Below are positions 1 to 10,986 of a stretch of DNA of 64,000 nucleotides, piece by piece. Position numbers and translations under genes: made by a program. The first letter of the stretch is position 1. Each line of letters starts with the position of its first letter. This stretch comes from Anoplolepis gracilipes (taxonomy: Eukaryota; Arthropoda; Insecta; Hymenoptera; Formicidae): the NCBI RefSeq assembly GCF_047496725.1, contig NW_027328667.1:2159859-2223858 (forward strand), in the 5' to 3' direction. The notes beneath the pieces were generated by a model. That model saw only the letters and a program-made list of their open reading frames with translations, had not been told where the DNA came from and did not search any database.

Positions 1-1
1 G

Positions 2-155
2 AAGAAGGGAAACACAGTGGAGGACGAGGATACAAATCTCCTCACCCCAGATTACCCCCCTGAAGGAGAGGACAGGATGAGAAAGGGGTCCTGAAAGCCC
101 CTCTTCTTTAAAGGGATCGGAGGCAGGCCCGAGTCAAAATTTAAATAATAAATAA
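2..155 (+). pseudogene. ORF1 (gag) 3' end, family A, partial
   Basis: The frame from base 2 gives the acidic tail ...EDEDTNLLTPDYPPEGE..., which matches the end of family A ORF1 at 52665. Relative to that copy, 2 nt are missing near 80, so the frame runs into TGA at about 95. The original stop TAA (153-155) survives and touches the ORF2 ATG at 156. Only the last 50 or so codons are inside the window, so nothing can be said about the zinc knuckles of this copy. Confidence 0.75.
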
Positions 156-2192
156 ATGGCGGCTCGGGTCCTGCAGGCAAATCTCAACCACGCCCGTCAG
201 GCGCAAGACTTGTTTGTGCACACTCTGGCGGAGCGTGGTTGCGGTTTGGGCATTGCTGCGGAGCCGTACCGGATCCCCGAGCACCCTTCGTGGGTGGGGG
301 ACGAGTTGGGCTCCGTAGCGATTACATGGAGGGCGGATGCTCCGGCCTCACTTCCCGCCACACTGGTGGGCAAGGGCAAAGGGTGGGTGGCGATCAGGTG
401 GGGACCCGTTTTGGTCATCGGGGTCTACCTGCCGCCTAGTCTGGACCTCTCAGGATTTGCTGAGAGGTTGGACTCCCTTTTCGCTATCATCAGCGGGATT
501 GGAGTGGGGCGGGTGGTAGTCTCGGGGGACTTTAACGCAAAATCGATGACGTGGGGTTCCCCGAGGACGGACCGCCGAGGTGTCGCGGTCGAGGAGTGGG
601 CCGCGACACTGGATTTAAGGCTGATGAACGAGGGAGGGATAAGCACCTGCGTACGGGAAAGGGGAGAGTCGGTGGTGGACCTTACCTGGGCCTCCCCAGC
701 GACCCTCAACAAGGTGCTAGGGTGGAGGGTGGCCACGAAGGTCGAGACCTTGTCAGATCATAGGTACATAGTCTACGGCCTCGTGGTCACACCCGAGCAG
801 GTGCTCCAGCGTCGACGGCTGAGAGAGACGACCTCTCCTAGGCGCTGGAGCAAAAAGAAAATGAACGAAGACGTCTTTATGGCCTCGATCCTTTCGGCCA
901 CGTGGCTGGGGAGAGGAGAATCGGGAGAGGCCGACAGGGACATAGAGCAGGAAGTCGAGTGGATCCGGGGCGCCATGTCTGATGCATGTGACGCGTCAAT
1001 GCCCCGGATCAAGGCTGGTCCGCAAGGCCGTAGAGCGGCGTACTGGTGGACCGGGGAGATCGCGGAATTGCGGCGGTCATCGGTCCATCAAAGGAGGAAA
1101 TACGCCCGGGCCAAGAAGAAGGATAGGCCGGTAGAGGAAGTTAGAGGCCTCTACCAGGCGTACAGAGTGGCCAGGGACGCCCTACGCCTGGAAATAAAAA
1201 AAGCGAAAGCTAGGGCGTGGGACGAGCTTCTCTCGCACTTGGAAGAGAACCCTTGGGGACGGCCATACCAAATGGTGCTCGGGAAGCTTCGCAATAGAGG
1301 GCCACCGGCTACGGAGACCCTTTCCCCGGAAGCCCTGGACCGGGTGGTCGGAGGGCTCTTTCCCCAGTCTGAGGAGGAGGATACCCCCTCCCCCATCTTT
1401 GCGGGGAGAGGACCCGAATGGTCAGAGGAGCTGGCGGTCTCGGGGGAAGAAATGGAGAGGTGCAGGCGGAGACTCCGCGGCACCAAGGCCCCCGGACCCG
1501 ATGAACTCCCTAGGAAGACGTGGGCTGGAGCCTTTGAGGTGATGGGTGGGCATCTTGCACATTTATACACGAAGTGCCTCAGACTGGGAGTCTTCCCCGA
1601 GAGGTGGAAGAGGGCCAATTTGGTCCTCTTGCACAAGGAAGGCAAGGATATGGAGACCCCTTCGTCGTTCAGGCCCATATGTTTGCTCGACGAGGCTGGC
1701 AAAATTCTGGAGAGAATAGTCGCCAATCGCCTCGTCGAGCACCTGGAAAGCATCGGGCCGAACTTGGATGACCGGCAGTACGGCTTCCGCGGTGGAAGAT
1801 CAACCGTGGACGCAGTACTGAGGATACGCGCCTTTGCGGAGGCCGCGGTGCGGGAGGGCAGAGTGGCGATCAGCGTGTCTCTTGACATCTCGAACGCTTT
1901 TAACACCCTGCCCTGGAGATGTATCCAAAGAGCCATGTCCCGCTTCGGCGTGCCGGGATACCTCCGCCGGATCATCCAATCGTACCTCAGCGACCGCTCC
2001 CTGCATTACACCAACAGGGACGCGGTAGAAGTTACGAGACAAGTGGGATGTGGAGTCCCACAGAGGTCGGTCCTCGGGCCACTCCTGTGGAACCTGGCCT
2101 TCGACGGGGTGGTAAGGACGGCCATCCCCCCCGGTTGCACGGTCGTCTGCTACGCGGACGAAACGATCGTGTTAGCCGAGGGGGAAAACGGA
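156..2192 (+). pseudogene. ORF2 endonuclease-reverse transcriptase, family A, truncated by chimera
   Basis: This encodes an apurinic-type endonuclease followed by reverse transcriptase, as in R1/TRAS/SART-like elements, which copy their RNA into a nicked target site. The start MAARVLQANLNHARQAQDLF is typical of R1-clade ORF2. The endonuclease (about residues 1-220) has GDFNAKS and SDHRYI with the catalytic Asp, Asn and His. The reverse transcriptase (about 430-680) has FRPICLLDEAGKILERIVANRL, QYGFRGGRST, DISNAFNTLPW and GVPQRSVLGPLLWNL. The active site reads YADE, not YADD (codon 2160-2162), so the last catalytic Asp is lost. The frame is open for 701 codons, the best preserved ORF2 in the window. 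After about codon 679 it enters family B sequence out of frame and ends at 2261. Confidence 0.85.
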
Positions 2193-2731
2193 TATCGGCC
2201 GTCCTGCCCTGTCTGGAGGAGTGACTGGACAGGGCGTGGGGCAACAGTACGTTTAGGATGACACAGTTGCTCTCCGGACATGGGTGTTTCAGAGAGTACC
2301 TGTACCGCATCGGACGGGAGGCAAGCGAGGCCTGCCACCACTGCGGTCACGAGAAGGACACCGCGCAACACACCCTTCAGGCGTGCCCAGCCTGGAGGGA
2401 CGAGTGCGATGTCCTAACCCGGACTATCGGGGACGACTTGGCGCTGCCGAGCGTCGTCGTCAAGATGCTCGGCAGCGAGGACAACTGGAGAGGCGTGGCC
2501 GCCTTTTGCGAGGCGGTCATGGCCCAGAAAGAAAGCGCCGAGAGGGAGCGTAGACCGGGACGGGTGAAGAGAAGGGCTCCTGACAGGAGACCCCAACCTC
2601 TCCCACCACCCGGGCCCCTCTTGCGTCCGGTGACGGTCCGGCTGGTGCGACTTCCGCCGCACCCGCCGCCGTCATCGTCGCCACCGGCGACGGCGCACCC
2701 ATCGACACCCATGGGAGCGCCGCCAAGATGA
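2193..2731 (+). pseudogene. ORF2 C-terminal zinc-finger domain, family B part of chimera
   Basis: In the frame of 2258-2731 the product has FRMTQLLSGHGCFREYLYRIG and the finger CHHCGHEKDTAQHTLQAC (CX2C...HX4C). This is the C-terminal domain of R1-clade ORF2, thought to help bind nucleic acid. A proline-rich tail follows. It closely matches family B at 4696-5190 and not family A, whose finger reads CHHCTDPLDSAQHTLEMC. It is out of frame with the reverse transcriptase upstream, so no full ORF2 can be made. The B-type 3' UTR continues to about 3058. Confidence 0.8.
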
Positions 2732-3099
2732 CAGTAAGTGGGGAGAGGGAGCAGACTGGTTCTGCTCGACCTTCCCCCCCTTACTTTTCCCTCTTTTTTG
2801 CCCTCTCTATTTAACCCTCCCCCAGATAAGAGGAGGGTCGAGATTCTAAATCTTGACTCTCCCCCACCACCCCCCATCGGGAGGAAGAAAAGACACGACG
2901 GGAAGAGGTAGTGGCCCTCCCGCCGCAGAGTAAAAGTTCGATTTGGAGAGGAGGGGAGTATAGGATATGTTCCTTTCTCCCCTCCCTCCCAGGAAGAACT
3001 CCTGTTAAGGAGTGTGGCGAGGGGAAGCTCCTGAAGTATTACATCGCTAATTCAAGGATTGTTTCCACGTGAAACAAACTGCTAAGGTTCTGCCCGCAC

Positions 3100-3430
3100 C
3101 CACATTGTAAGGTGAAGAACTACCTTATATCTAGAGGCAGAGTGCCATCGCATGCTGATAGACACCCTGCACCGGGCGCCTCCGTGTTTTGTACAGGGGG
3201 TAGGCGCACCCCTGTTCGAGCCGTGTGTAGCATCGGGACGGTAATGTCCTTCAACCCACATCGGGCTTCCTAAACCGTGTCCTCGCCTCCGCGTTTTTAT
3301 ACGAGGGGGAAGGCGGACCCTTGTGCGTACCGTGTATAGCATCGGGACTGCGGTCCTTCAACTTACATCGGGCGTCCTGTTAACCGATCCGTCTTTCGAG
3401 ATTCCTATACAGAGGAAAGAGGACCCCTGT
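3100..3430. repeat. Imperfect direct repeats of about 109 bp
   Basis: A block with GTGT(A/G)TAGCATCGGGAC, a CCTTCAAC motif and ACATCGGGC recurs at a spacing of 109 bp (CATCGGGA at 3231 and 3340). A third partial unit, with a similar GAGG...GGACCCCTG stretch, lies near 3400-3430. No coding frame is convincing here. The origin is unknown; it may be the tail of another retroelement. Confidence 0.6.
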
Positions 3431-3856
3431 TGCGGTGTTTGGTGACTTTGGGACTCGAATCCAGCCGAAAATTCCTCCAACACCCACCATCAAAACCCGA
3501 ATCAGGGGTGAGCGGCCCCCTGATGCCTCGCCCTGCTGTCAAGCCAACAGGTCGGGTCCAACCCGAACCCTGCAACGTAGGGTTGCGACTACCCTACAAC
3601 GACCAAAGCGATTCCGGCCAAACCCGCAATCCCCGAGGAGCAGGCGGATCCCCCGACACCGAGATGGCCCGGAAGCGCGACCGTCCCGGGAGGCTCGTCG
3701 GCACCCGTAGGTCCGCCTCCCCCCAAGAAGCCGCGCCCCGACCGCTCGCTTCCCGTCTTGTTGGGATTTGCGACGCGTAAGCCTCACTTCAGGATCGGCA
3801 CCCGGGGAGCCCGATCAGCATCGGTTGCCTCTCCATCCGATCGGCTCTTCTGAAGA
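3431..3856. other. GC-rich DNA, unassigned
   Basis: The region is GC-rich. Overlapping frames (for example 3430-3780 plus strand) are rich in Pro, Arg and Ser and show no domain I recognise. Competing frames of similar length on both strands suggest base composition and not coding. It leads directly into repeat F. Confidence 0.4.
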
Positions 3857-4224
3857 GGACTCCTCCGGAAGGGAGGACGCTCTTCAGGCGGGCGCGCTAA
3901 GGTCCTCGCGTAGTGCCTTCGTTACTCCTCAACCCCCGCCCCGCCACGCTCCGGCTTAAGGGCTTTCGCCCCCGGCGTACTATGTGGCGTTCACCATCAT
4001 TTCCGCCGCGACCGTCGCGTCTGTAGCAGGGACCGATTTGTAAACGTCCAACACCCAGGTATGCATGCCGGTGCTATGCATCCTGCCCGAGCCGAAGTCC
4101 AAGAGGAAATCCGGCTAAAGATGCGCTCTTAGCTATCCCTCCACTCCGGTTTCCCGGGGCTTCAGGACAAAGCCTCCCCACCATGTCACAGTGGCGCATC
4201 ATCGGGGAAGATCGGGGAGGAACC
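3857..4224. repeat. Dispersed repeat F, copy 1
   Basis: About 365 bp, from GGACTCCTCCGGAAGG to the bases before a T-run at 4225, is repeated at 48601-48963 with roughly 93-95% identity by eye. In both places it ends ...CATCGGGG(A)... AACC and is followed at once by the poly(T) of a minus-strand R1-clade element: family B here, family A in the other copy. It may be the target sequence of these elements or part of another retroelement. I see no ORF or RNA gene in it. Confidence 0.7.
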
Positions 4225-4695
4225 TTTTTTTTTTTTTTTTTTTTTTTACGTGAGGAAAATGCATTACGCATCCCCCCCGAATGTGGGTATCCGGGGGGTA
4301 TGTGGGACTCTCCCTATTTAAGGGCATACCCACTAAAAACCTCACGAGTGGCTTCTTTGGCGATTATAGGGGAGACTCCTGGAACTAGCGATGCAATACT
4401 TCAGGAGCCTCCCCTCGCCGCACTCCTTAATTGGAGTTCTTCCTGGGAGGGAGGGGAGAAAAGAATATATCTTATACTCCCCTCCTCTCCAAATCAAACT
4501 TTGACGCTGCGACGGAAGGGCCACTATCTCCTCCCGTCGTGTCTTCTCATCCCCCCGATGGTGGGGAGAAGGAGTCGAGACTTTGGGGATCTCGACCCTC
4601 ATTTCATCTGGGAGTTAAAAGGGAGGGCAAAAAAAGGGGGAGGTAAAAAGGGGAAGGGCGAGCAGAACCAGTCTGCTCCCTCCCCCCACTCACTG

Positions 4696-7600
4696 TCATC
4701 TCGGCGGCGCTCCCGTAAGTGTCGGTGGGTGCGCCGTCGCCAATGGCGACGATGACGGCGGCGGGTGCGGCGGAAGTCGCACCAGCCGGACCGTCACCGG
4801 ACGCAAGAGGGGCCCAGGTGGTGGGGGAGGTTGGGGTCTCCTGCCAGGAGCCCTTCCCCTCGCCCGTCCTGGTCTACCCTCCCTTTCGGCGCTTTCCTTC
4901 TGAGCCATGACCGCCTCGCAAAAGGCGGCCACGGCTCTCCAGTTGTCTTCGCTGCCGAGCATCTTGACAACGACGCTCGGCAGTGCCAAGTCGTCCCCGA
5001 TAGTCCGGGTTAGAACGTCGCGCTCGTCCCTCCAGGCTGGGCATGCTTGGAGGGTGTGTTGCGCGGTGTCCTTCTCGTGGCCGCAATGGTGGCAGGCCTC
5101 GCTTGCCTCCCGTCCGATGCGGTACAGGTACTCTCCGAAACACCCATGTGCGGAGAGCACCTGTGTCATCCTAAAGGTGCTGTTGCCCCACGCCCTGTCC
5201 AGCCATTCCGCCAGACAGGGCAGGACGGCCGACATAGTTTTCTCTCCGGATGTTGGGGGACGCTCGTGCAGCGACGCGATCCATCGCTGCTCGAGGGACT
5301 TTTTCTCCTGGAGCTTCCAGGTGCCCAGTATCCTGGCCGGGATCTTGGCTACTCCTCCCCTGCGTGCCGCGGATTTCCGGTCATACAAACGTCTGTATGA
5401 ATCCGCGACCATATGCAGGGGAGGTAGTCCGGCCAGGATGGTGGCCGCCGCGTGCGACACCGTCCTATAGCCTCGGACGAGACGAATGGCCAACCTGCGC
5501 TGGACGCGACGCATCGTGTCCTGTATGCGTCTGGTGGCCATCGCCTCGCCCGCCCACACCGGTGCTGCATACATTAGTATGCTAAAGACGGTGTGCGCGT
5601 AGACGCGGCGCACCCGACCGTCCGGCCCACCAAGATTCGGCAGCAAACGGCTAATCGCTGCCGCCGTCTTCTCCGCTCTTGGGACCAGGCGGTCAAAGTG
5701 ACCCGCGAAGCTCCATCGGCCGTCGATGTGGAGCCCCAGGTATTTAATCTGGGACCCCACTGGGACAACAGTACCGTCCACATCTAGTTGGGAGGTGGGG
5801 GGATGCTCCCCAGCGGCCCGGCGGTTGTAGAAGTAGACCGCCTCGGTTTTGCTGGAAGCCACCCTCAGGCCAGTCCGGCTTATGGCCCTCACGAGGCCTG
5901 CCACCCCTTCGTTAGCCCTGTTTAGGGCTTTCCCCCAGTTGTCCTCCTCGGCTACCAGCAGGGTATCGTCGGCATACCCGATGACCCGGCAGTCGAGGGG
6001 GAGGGCGGTATGGAGGACCCCGAGGTATTTGAGGTTCCACAGCAGCGGGCCCAACACCGAGCCCTGTGGGACCTCGCAGTACACGCGACGGGTGTGACCC
6101 TGGCTTTCTTGGTCTTTGTATTCGAGCCTACGGTGACCGAAGTAGGCTCGAATTCCTTTCACGAGGTAGTCGGGGACGCGGTGGGTGTTAAGCGCGTCCC
6201 CGATTGTCTTCCACGGGAGGGTGTTGAAGGCGTTGGACACGTCCAAAGCGACGGCCAACGCCACCCTCCCGCGTTCCACCGCTGACTCCGTGAGGGCCCT
6301 GACGCGCAGTACGGCGTCCACCGTGGACCTGCCCTCACGGAAGCCGTATTGTTCCTCGTGAAGGGAAGGGACCTCATCGCGCGCCAGATGCTGGACGAGT
6401 CGGCGAACGAGAATCCTCTCGTATATTTTGCCGACCTCGTCCAGCAGGCAAATCGGCCGGTACGATGACGGGTCACCCTCCTTCTTACCGCCCTTGTGGA
6501 GAAGAAGCAGCTTGGCCCTTCCCCACGTTAAGGGGAATTCCTCCTCCGCGAGGCATCTATTAAAGATGCCTCGCAGCCACCCGGATAGGTTTGGCTCCTC
6601 CAGGACGAGCTTTTAAACGCGCTCTGGGATGCCGTCCGGGCCAGGGGCCTTGTTGTTCTTGACCCCCCGGACGGCATCCCTCAACTCCTCCTCGGTGATT
6701 TCGACATCCCTGGACCAGGCCTCGGCAACGCCGGTGTTTGCGCTGCCCCAATCGAGACCTCGAGGATCGGGTTTGGTCGGGAACAGAGTCTTGACTATTC
6801 GGTCCAGGGATCCCGAGGGGAGGGTTTCCGTCACGGGGGGCGCCCAGTTTATTCGTCACTATTTTGTATGGGCGCCCCCACGGGTCGGCGTCAAGGGACG
6901 CGATCAGTTCGTCCCACGATCTCGTCCTGGAGGAGCGAATGGCGACACTCAGCGCCACTCGAGCGGACCGGTAGTTGCTGAGTGCCTCGGCTTTCCAGGC
7001 CTCGTCACCACGGCGCTGGGCTCGTTTGAGGAGTCTCCTGGCCGCGACGGAGGAGCGGCGAAGAGACGCGATCTCCTCCGTCCACCAGTACGCAGCCGGG
7101 CGCGAATGGGGCCTGCTCTTGGGCATGGAGAAATCGCACGCCTGGGTGATCGAGTCTACCAGGCGCGCGACATCCTCCACCAGGCTCCCCACTCCCTCCT
7201 CTGACGGATGGTATTGCCAGAGGATGGCCTGGACGGCCGCCGTCAACCTATCCGGGTCTAATTTTTTCAGGTTCCATCGCGGCGGTGGCGCACCGCCGGT
7301 CGGGCTCCCGGGCTGGACGATGGTGCAACCAAACTCTATATATCGGTGGTCCGATAGAGTCTCTTGGTCGATCACCCCCCATGACCAATTTAGGCGTGCC
7401 GCGGAGGGGGTTATCTTAGTGAGATCCACTATGGACGCCCCCCGCAGCAGCCGGTCGCATGTGGGCTCGTTGCCGGTGTTTAGTAGGCATAGCCCGAGAG
7501 CCCCCATCCAGTCCAGTAGGACCTCTCCCTTGGGGGTGGTGAGCCGGTCTCCCCAGGCTTGCGCTCTGGCGTTAAAGTCACCGGCCACCACCACCTCCTG

Positions 7601-7953
7601 GGGGAGTATGCTGCGTATGCAGTGCTCCAACTCCCCCAGATACAGCTCAAATTGGGAAAGGCCCCAACTAGGCGGTGCGTAACACGCCACCACCGCGATG
7701 GATCCCCATTTCACCGCCACTACCCCCTTCCTGACTTGAGTAAGGAACAGGGGGGGTTGTGGCTGTTCGATCCTCGTATGATTGGGACCGTGCCAGAGCC
7801 GTCCACCCTCCAATTAGGATGGTTTGATGGGGGTCGGTACGGCTCCGACACGATCGCCAGTCCTATACCACGCTCGGCGATAGTCTGCAGGAGTAAGTCC
7901 TGCGCCCGCCGAGCGTGGTTAATGTTTGCCTGTATGAATTTACAGGCCCTCAT
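4696..7953 (-). pseudogene. ORF2 endonuclease-reverse transcriptase, family B copy 1
   Basis: ORF2 starts MRACKFIQANINHARRAQDL (ATG at 7953), overlapping the ORF1 stop by 14 nt. Endonuclease motifs VAGDFNARAQAWG and SDHRYIEF lie in the N-terminal third. The RT has QYGFREGRSTVDAVLRV, DVSNAFNTLPW, PQGSVLGPLLWNL and an intact YADD. The C-terminal finger is CHHCGHEKDTAQHTLQAC, followed by a proline-rich tail. Defects: an extra G in a G-run near 7750, a deletion of several bases near 6855 (compared with copy 2), and a TGG-to-TAA stop at 6613-6615. The frame from there to 4696 is open. The lesions differ from those in copy 2, so a family consensus could be inferred, but neither copy can act alone. 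Confidence 0.9.
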
Positions 7954-10900
7954 TGATGTCGGTAGAGAGGGCCTCCGTCGATTCAGACCCCGCACCACGT
8001 GGCCGTGGAAGGGGGGCTCCATCCGCGTTCGATGGCGCATTACCCACGGGCTCAATTTCGCCCGGGGTAAGGGTGTCTCCTTGCACGTTACCACGCTTAG
8101 GGTCTAAGCGTGGCTTCCTTTGGGGCTTGGGGGAGTCGGAGCAGAGCTCTTTACCCCCCGCACCCTCCTCGTTTCTTTCTTTGACCGAGTCCGCGCGCCG
8201 CTTGCGACACTCCGATGTGTCCATCGGCGCGGGCGCAGACTCGTCTGAAGCCGTTTGGTTCGCTTGTGAAATTTCTCCCACAACGACCTCCATCAGGGAC
8301 GGAATTGGGCTCTTGTTTTCGATTCCCCCTTTCTCCCCTCCTACCGACGGGGTGGGTTTTTTGGAGGGAGGAATCGATTTGGCCTTCTTCCTGTTGAGTT
8401 TTTTCGGGGGGCAACAATTCATGCCCCCCATCCTGTGTCCCGCGGGTGCCCCGAAGTCAGCACAGAGTGCGCAGTGCACTTTCTGCTCGGAGCAGGAATT
8501 GGCCTTGTGGCCCTCCTTGCCGCAGCGGAAACACATGTTGGCACAGGATTGGTCGCTGCCGCACTGTTGCTGCACATGCCCCTCCTCCATGCACTTAAAG
8601 CATCGAAGGGGGAGCCGCGGCAACAGCTTGATGGGTAATTTGTACCACGATATCGGTACCTTTCCCATCTGTGTCAATTTGTTGGCCGCGTCTATTGGAC
8701 ACTGCACCAACACCGTATTGAGGCCGGTGCGGGGGGCCTTCACGAACGCTCCCACTTTGACGTCCGAGAACCCGCACTTACCCTCTCCGGAGATTGCGGC
8801 AACAATCTCCGCCCGGGTAATGGAGTCTTCCAGCCCCCAAATGCGGAGGTCGGCCATTTTTTGGGGGCACGTGACTCGCACCCCTTCGTTGTCCCCAGTC
8901 ACCTCTCTAACACGTTCGGCGAGTTGTCTCGCCTTGCGTGCCTTGTCCTCACCTGAAATCTCAAGGATTAAGGCACCGGTGAGACCTTTCCTTATCTTGA
9001 GGCTTCCTTCCTTGATTCCCAGTTGGTCAAGTTTTACCTCCTTTTTGATGGCGGCCATGTTCTCGCCATATTTTCCTTCTGGGCAATTTATCATGACCGC
9101 CGAGGTTTTGGGAACTTTTCTTTTACCGGGTTTCTCTCCCCCCGTTACCTGCCCCCGCTTCTGCTTACCCTGTTCACTGGGCGGTGACTGGGCCGCAGCA
9201 ACGGGTACAGTTCTGGAGGGGAGGGGAGTCTGTCCTACTTTCTTCTTTCCCTTACGTCCGACCACCACGCTCCACGGAGTTTCCGTGGTCGGAGAGGGGT
9301 CATATGTCCCGAGGTCTGTCGACTTCTTGTCGAAGGGCCCCGGGCCTAATGGTCCTCCGCCAAAGGGTGGAGCCCCAGAGGGTTCCGCATCCTGGCGAGA
9401 TTTCTTTCCAGGTATTCTCTCATCGGCAGCGGGTACCGGCAGGGAAGGGGGGGAGAGATCTTGGTGTGAGCACAAACCTGGCTTTCTCCTTTTTTCTTTC
9501 CCTTCTTGGCCGCTTTTTCCTTTTGGCTGCTTTTAGGAACCATTCCCTGCGTCTTGGGCTGAGTTGGCGAGGGGATCTCAGCCTCGGCCTCCTTCCCCAT
9601 TGGCGGCTAAGTATGTGCGTTCAGGGGAGCAGATTGGACCGCCTCCCCCTGTCCGTTCGTTGCTTCAAAGAATCGCAGCATCCTCTCCCTCAAGTCAACG
9701 CCTATTTGTAGGTGTTGATTGAGGGCTTCGTACAGGATTGCAAAGTCGCCCTGGACTGTAGGGCGAGTTACCGGTGGGAGGGGTCAAGGAGATCCACTCA
9801 AGAGAGGCCCCTGTGCCTCCGTTACGCTCGCGGCCTGCGGTTCTACCTTCATGCAGGGGTCACCAGCCAGGCCCGGGGACACGCATGCCGGAGATAGTCC
9901 GCCCCTCCTCAAGGCGGTCTTCTTTGGGGAGACATTTTGTGTTGTCCTCAGCCTGAGAGAATGCCACTCCCCGCTGTCGGAATCTGAATCCCGGTCAGAT
10001 TCAATGCGGTTCCGTCCTCTCAGGTTCCTGCCCCTTTTCTCCTTTTCACTTTTTGTGATGCTTCCCTCTTCGATCAGGCGAGTACTGAGCTGGTTCGTCA
10101 GCACTTTTACCTGATCGGCGAGTTCCGCCATCTGTTTTTTGAGCTCGCTCGTCTCCTTTTCTTTCTCGGCTTTGAGGAGCTCCAATTGGTGCCAAAGTTC
10201 CTCCGCTTCAGCGTTGCTCGGCGAGGACGATACAGTTCTGTCGTGAAGGACTGCTGTGGCAGCCATGATGGACGCCACAGCCTTCTTCATCTCCCCTTCC
10301 AGTGGGCCCTTGATGTTCTTGGAGACCTGCAGACTCTTGAAAATGGTCACGCAGTTTGCTATGGTATCCGACACCACAGCCGGTGTCGGAGAGTGGAGGA
10401 ACATCTCCCTCGCCACCCTCTGGTTGTCTCGGCATCTCTCCCAGGCCTGTCCATCGGGCATTGAGGCACCCAGGGCCCAATCCGTGTCCACTCTCTCTCT
10501 GGCCTCTTCCCTCGCTCTGGCCCTTGCCTCCCTTTTCTCCCTTGTCCCTTCACCTGTGGTGATGGGCCTTCCTCTGCCTCTCTTGACGGAGCTGACGTCC
10601 GACTGCTCGTCCTCCGAGCCAGCATAGTACGACCCAGCGTGCGATGCTGCTTCGTACTCGTCAGGATCACCCGCCACGCTACTGGCGCGTGATCCCGCTG
10701 GGAACGCCAAGTCCTCGTCACTAGGAGCAGGAGTTATACCTGTATCGGTATGTTTCCTCCTTTTCCCGCTCGCTCGGCAGCTGTGGCATATATGCCTCGC
10801 GTTGTGAGGGCATTTGCTCGTTTTTTTGGCCATTGGAAATTGGAGGTATCTCCTTTCCAACGCCTCCCTCGCTGCCGTACCATCCTGAATGGCCGTAATG

Positions 10901-10978
10901 GTAGGTTTGCCACCGAATGTCGATGGCCCTGGGTACGAAGGCATAACCTTCCCCTCTGAGCCCTCGGGTATTTCGGGG
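7940..10978 (-). pseudogene. ORF1 (gag-like) with CCHC knuckles, family B copy 1
   Basis: The N-terminal piece (10944-9784) starts MPSYPGPSTFGGKPTITAIQ and includes a Lys/Glu-rich region likely to form a coiled coil. A frameshift near 9790-9480 separates it from the C-terminal piece (9475-7940). That piece carries CFKCMEEGHVQQQC, CFRCGKEGHKANSC and a third Cys/His cluster CALCADFGAPAGHRMGGMNC, the triple knuckle array of R1-clade gag proteins that bind the element RNA. Upstream of the Met at 10944 the frame stays open to the mitochondrial junction, so the real start has probably been lost. The ORF ends TAA at 7940, inside the ORF2 start. Confidence 0.85.
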
Positions 10979-10986
10979 AATACCCG
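10965..10986. other. Retrotransposon/NUMT junction with inverted repeat, copy 1
   Basis: CGGGTATT (10965-10972) and AATACCCG (10979-10986) are perfect 8-bp inverted repeats around a 6-nt loop. The left arm lies in family B; the right arm is the first 8 bases of the mitochondrial nad1 match (same as 27900-27907). The identical junction recurs at 62759-62780. Confidence 0.85.

Larger units (their letters stand above)
1..3058 (+). mobile_element. Chimeric R1-clade non-LTR element (family A 5' part, family B 3' part)
   Basis: The left part, up to about 2192, matches the family A element on the minus strand at 48964-56465. From about 2193 it matches family B instead (4225-10978 and 56466-62772), including the C-terminal zinc-finger domain and about 330 bp of 3' UTR. 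Homology to B stops near 3058, some 270 bp short of the B 3' end, and no poly(A) is visible. About one base of microhomology is shared at the switch, and the reading frame is not kept across it. This could be template switching during reverse transcription or later recombination. The window edge cuts the 5' side. Confidence 0.8.
4225..10978 (-). mobile_element. R1-clade non-LTR retrotransposon, family B, copy 1
   Basis: Read on the minus strand: ORF1 gag (10978-7940), ORF2 endonuclease-RT (7953-4696), 3' UTR (4695-4248) and a poly(A) tail seen as 23 T at 4225-4247. The 5' end is not complete: the ORF1 frame is still open where it meets mitochondrial nad1 sequence at 10979. ORF1 and ORF2 are both broken. 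A second copy lies at 56466-62772 with about 97% identity and the same 5' junction. The 3' tail resembles that of family A (TACGCATCCCC, TATGTGGGACTC, CCCACTAAAA). Confidence 0.9.

Noticed and set aside
1151..1975. Minus-strand ORF of 274 codons opposite ORF2
   Set aside because: Shadow of the endonuclease-RT gene, with no protein-like motif of its own.
3430..3780. Coding gene of 116 codons
   Set aside because: Several overlapping frames on both strands are equally open in GC-rich DNA, the composition is mostly Pro, Arg and Ser, and no homologue comes to mind.
3857..4224. 28S rDNA target of classic R1
   Set aside because: Repeat F does not resemble the conserved 28S insertion region; a short TTAACTAT match is not enough.
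7953..9536. Long plus-strand ORF of 527 codons (and 52777-53976)
   Set aside because: Antisense of gag ORF1. GC-rich coding sequence with biased codons leaves the opposite strand open; no known domain on the plus strand.
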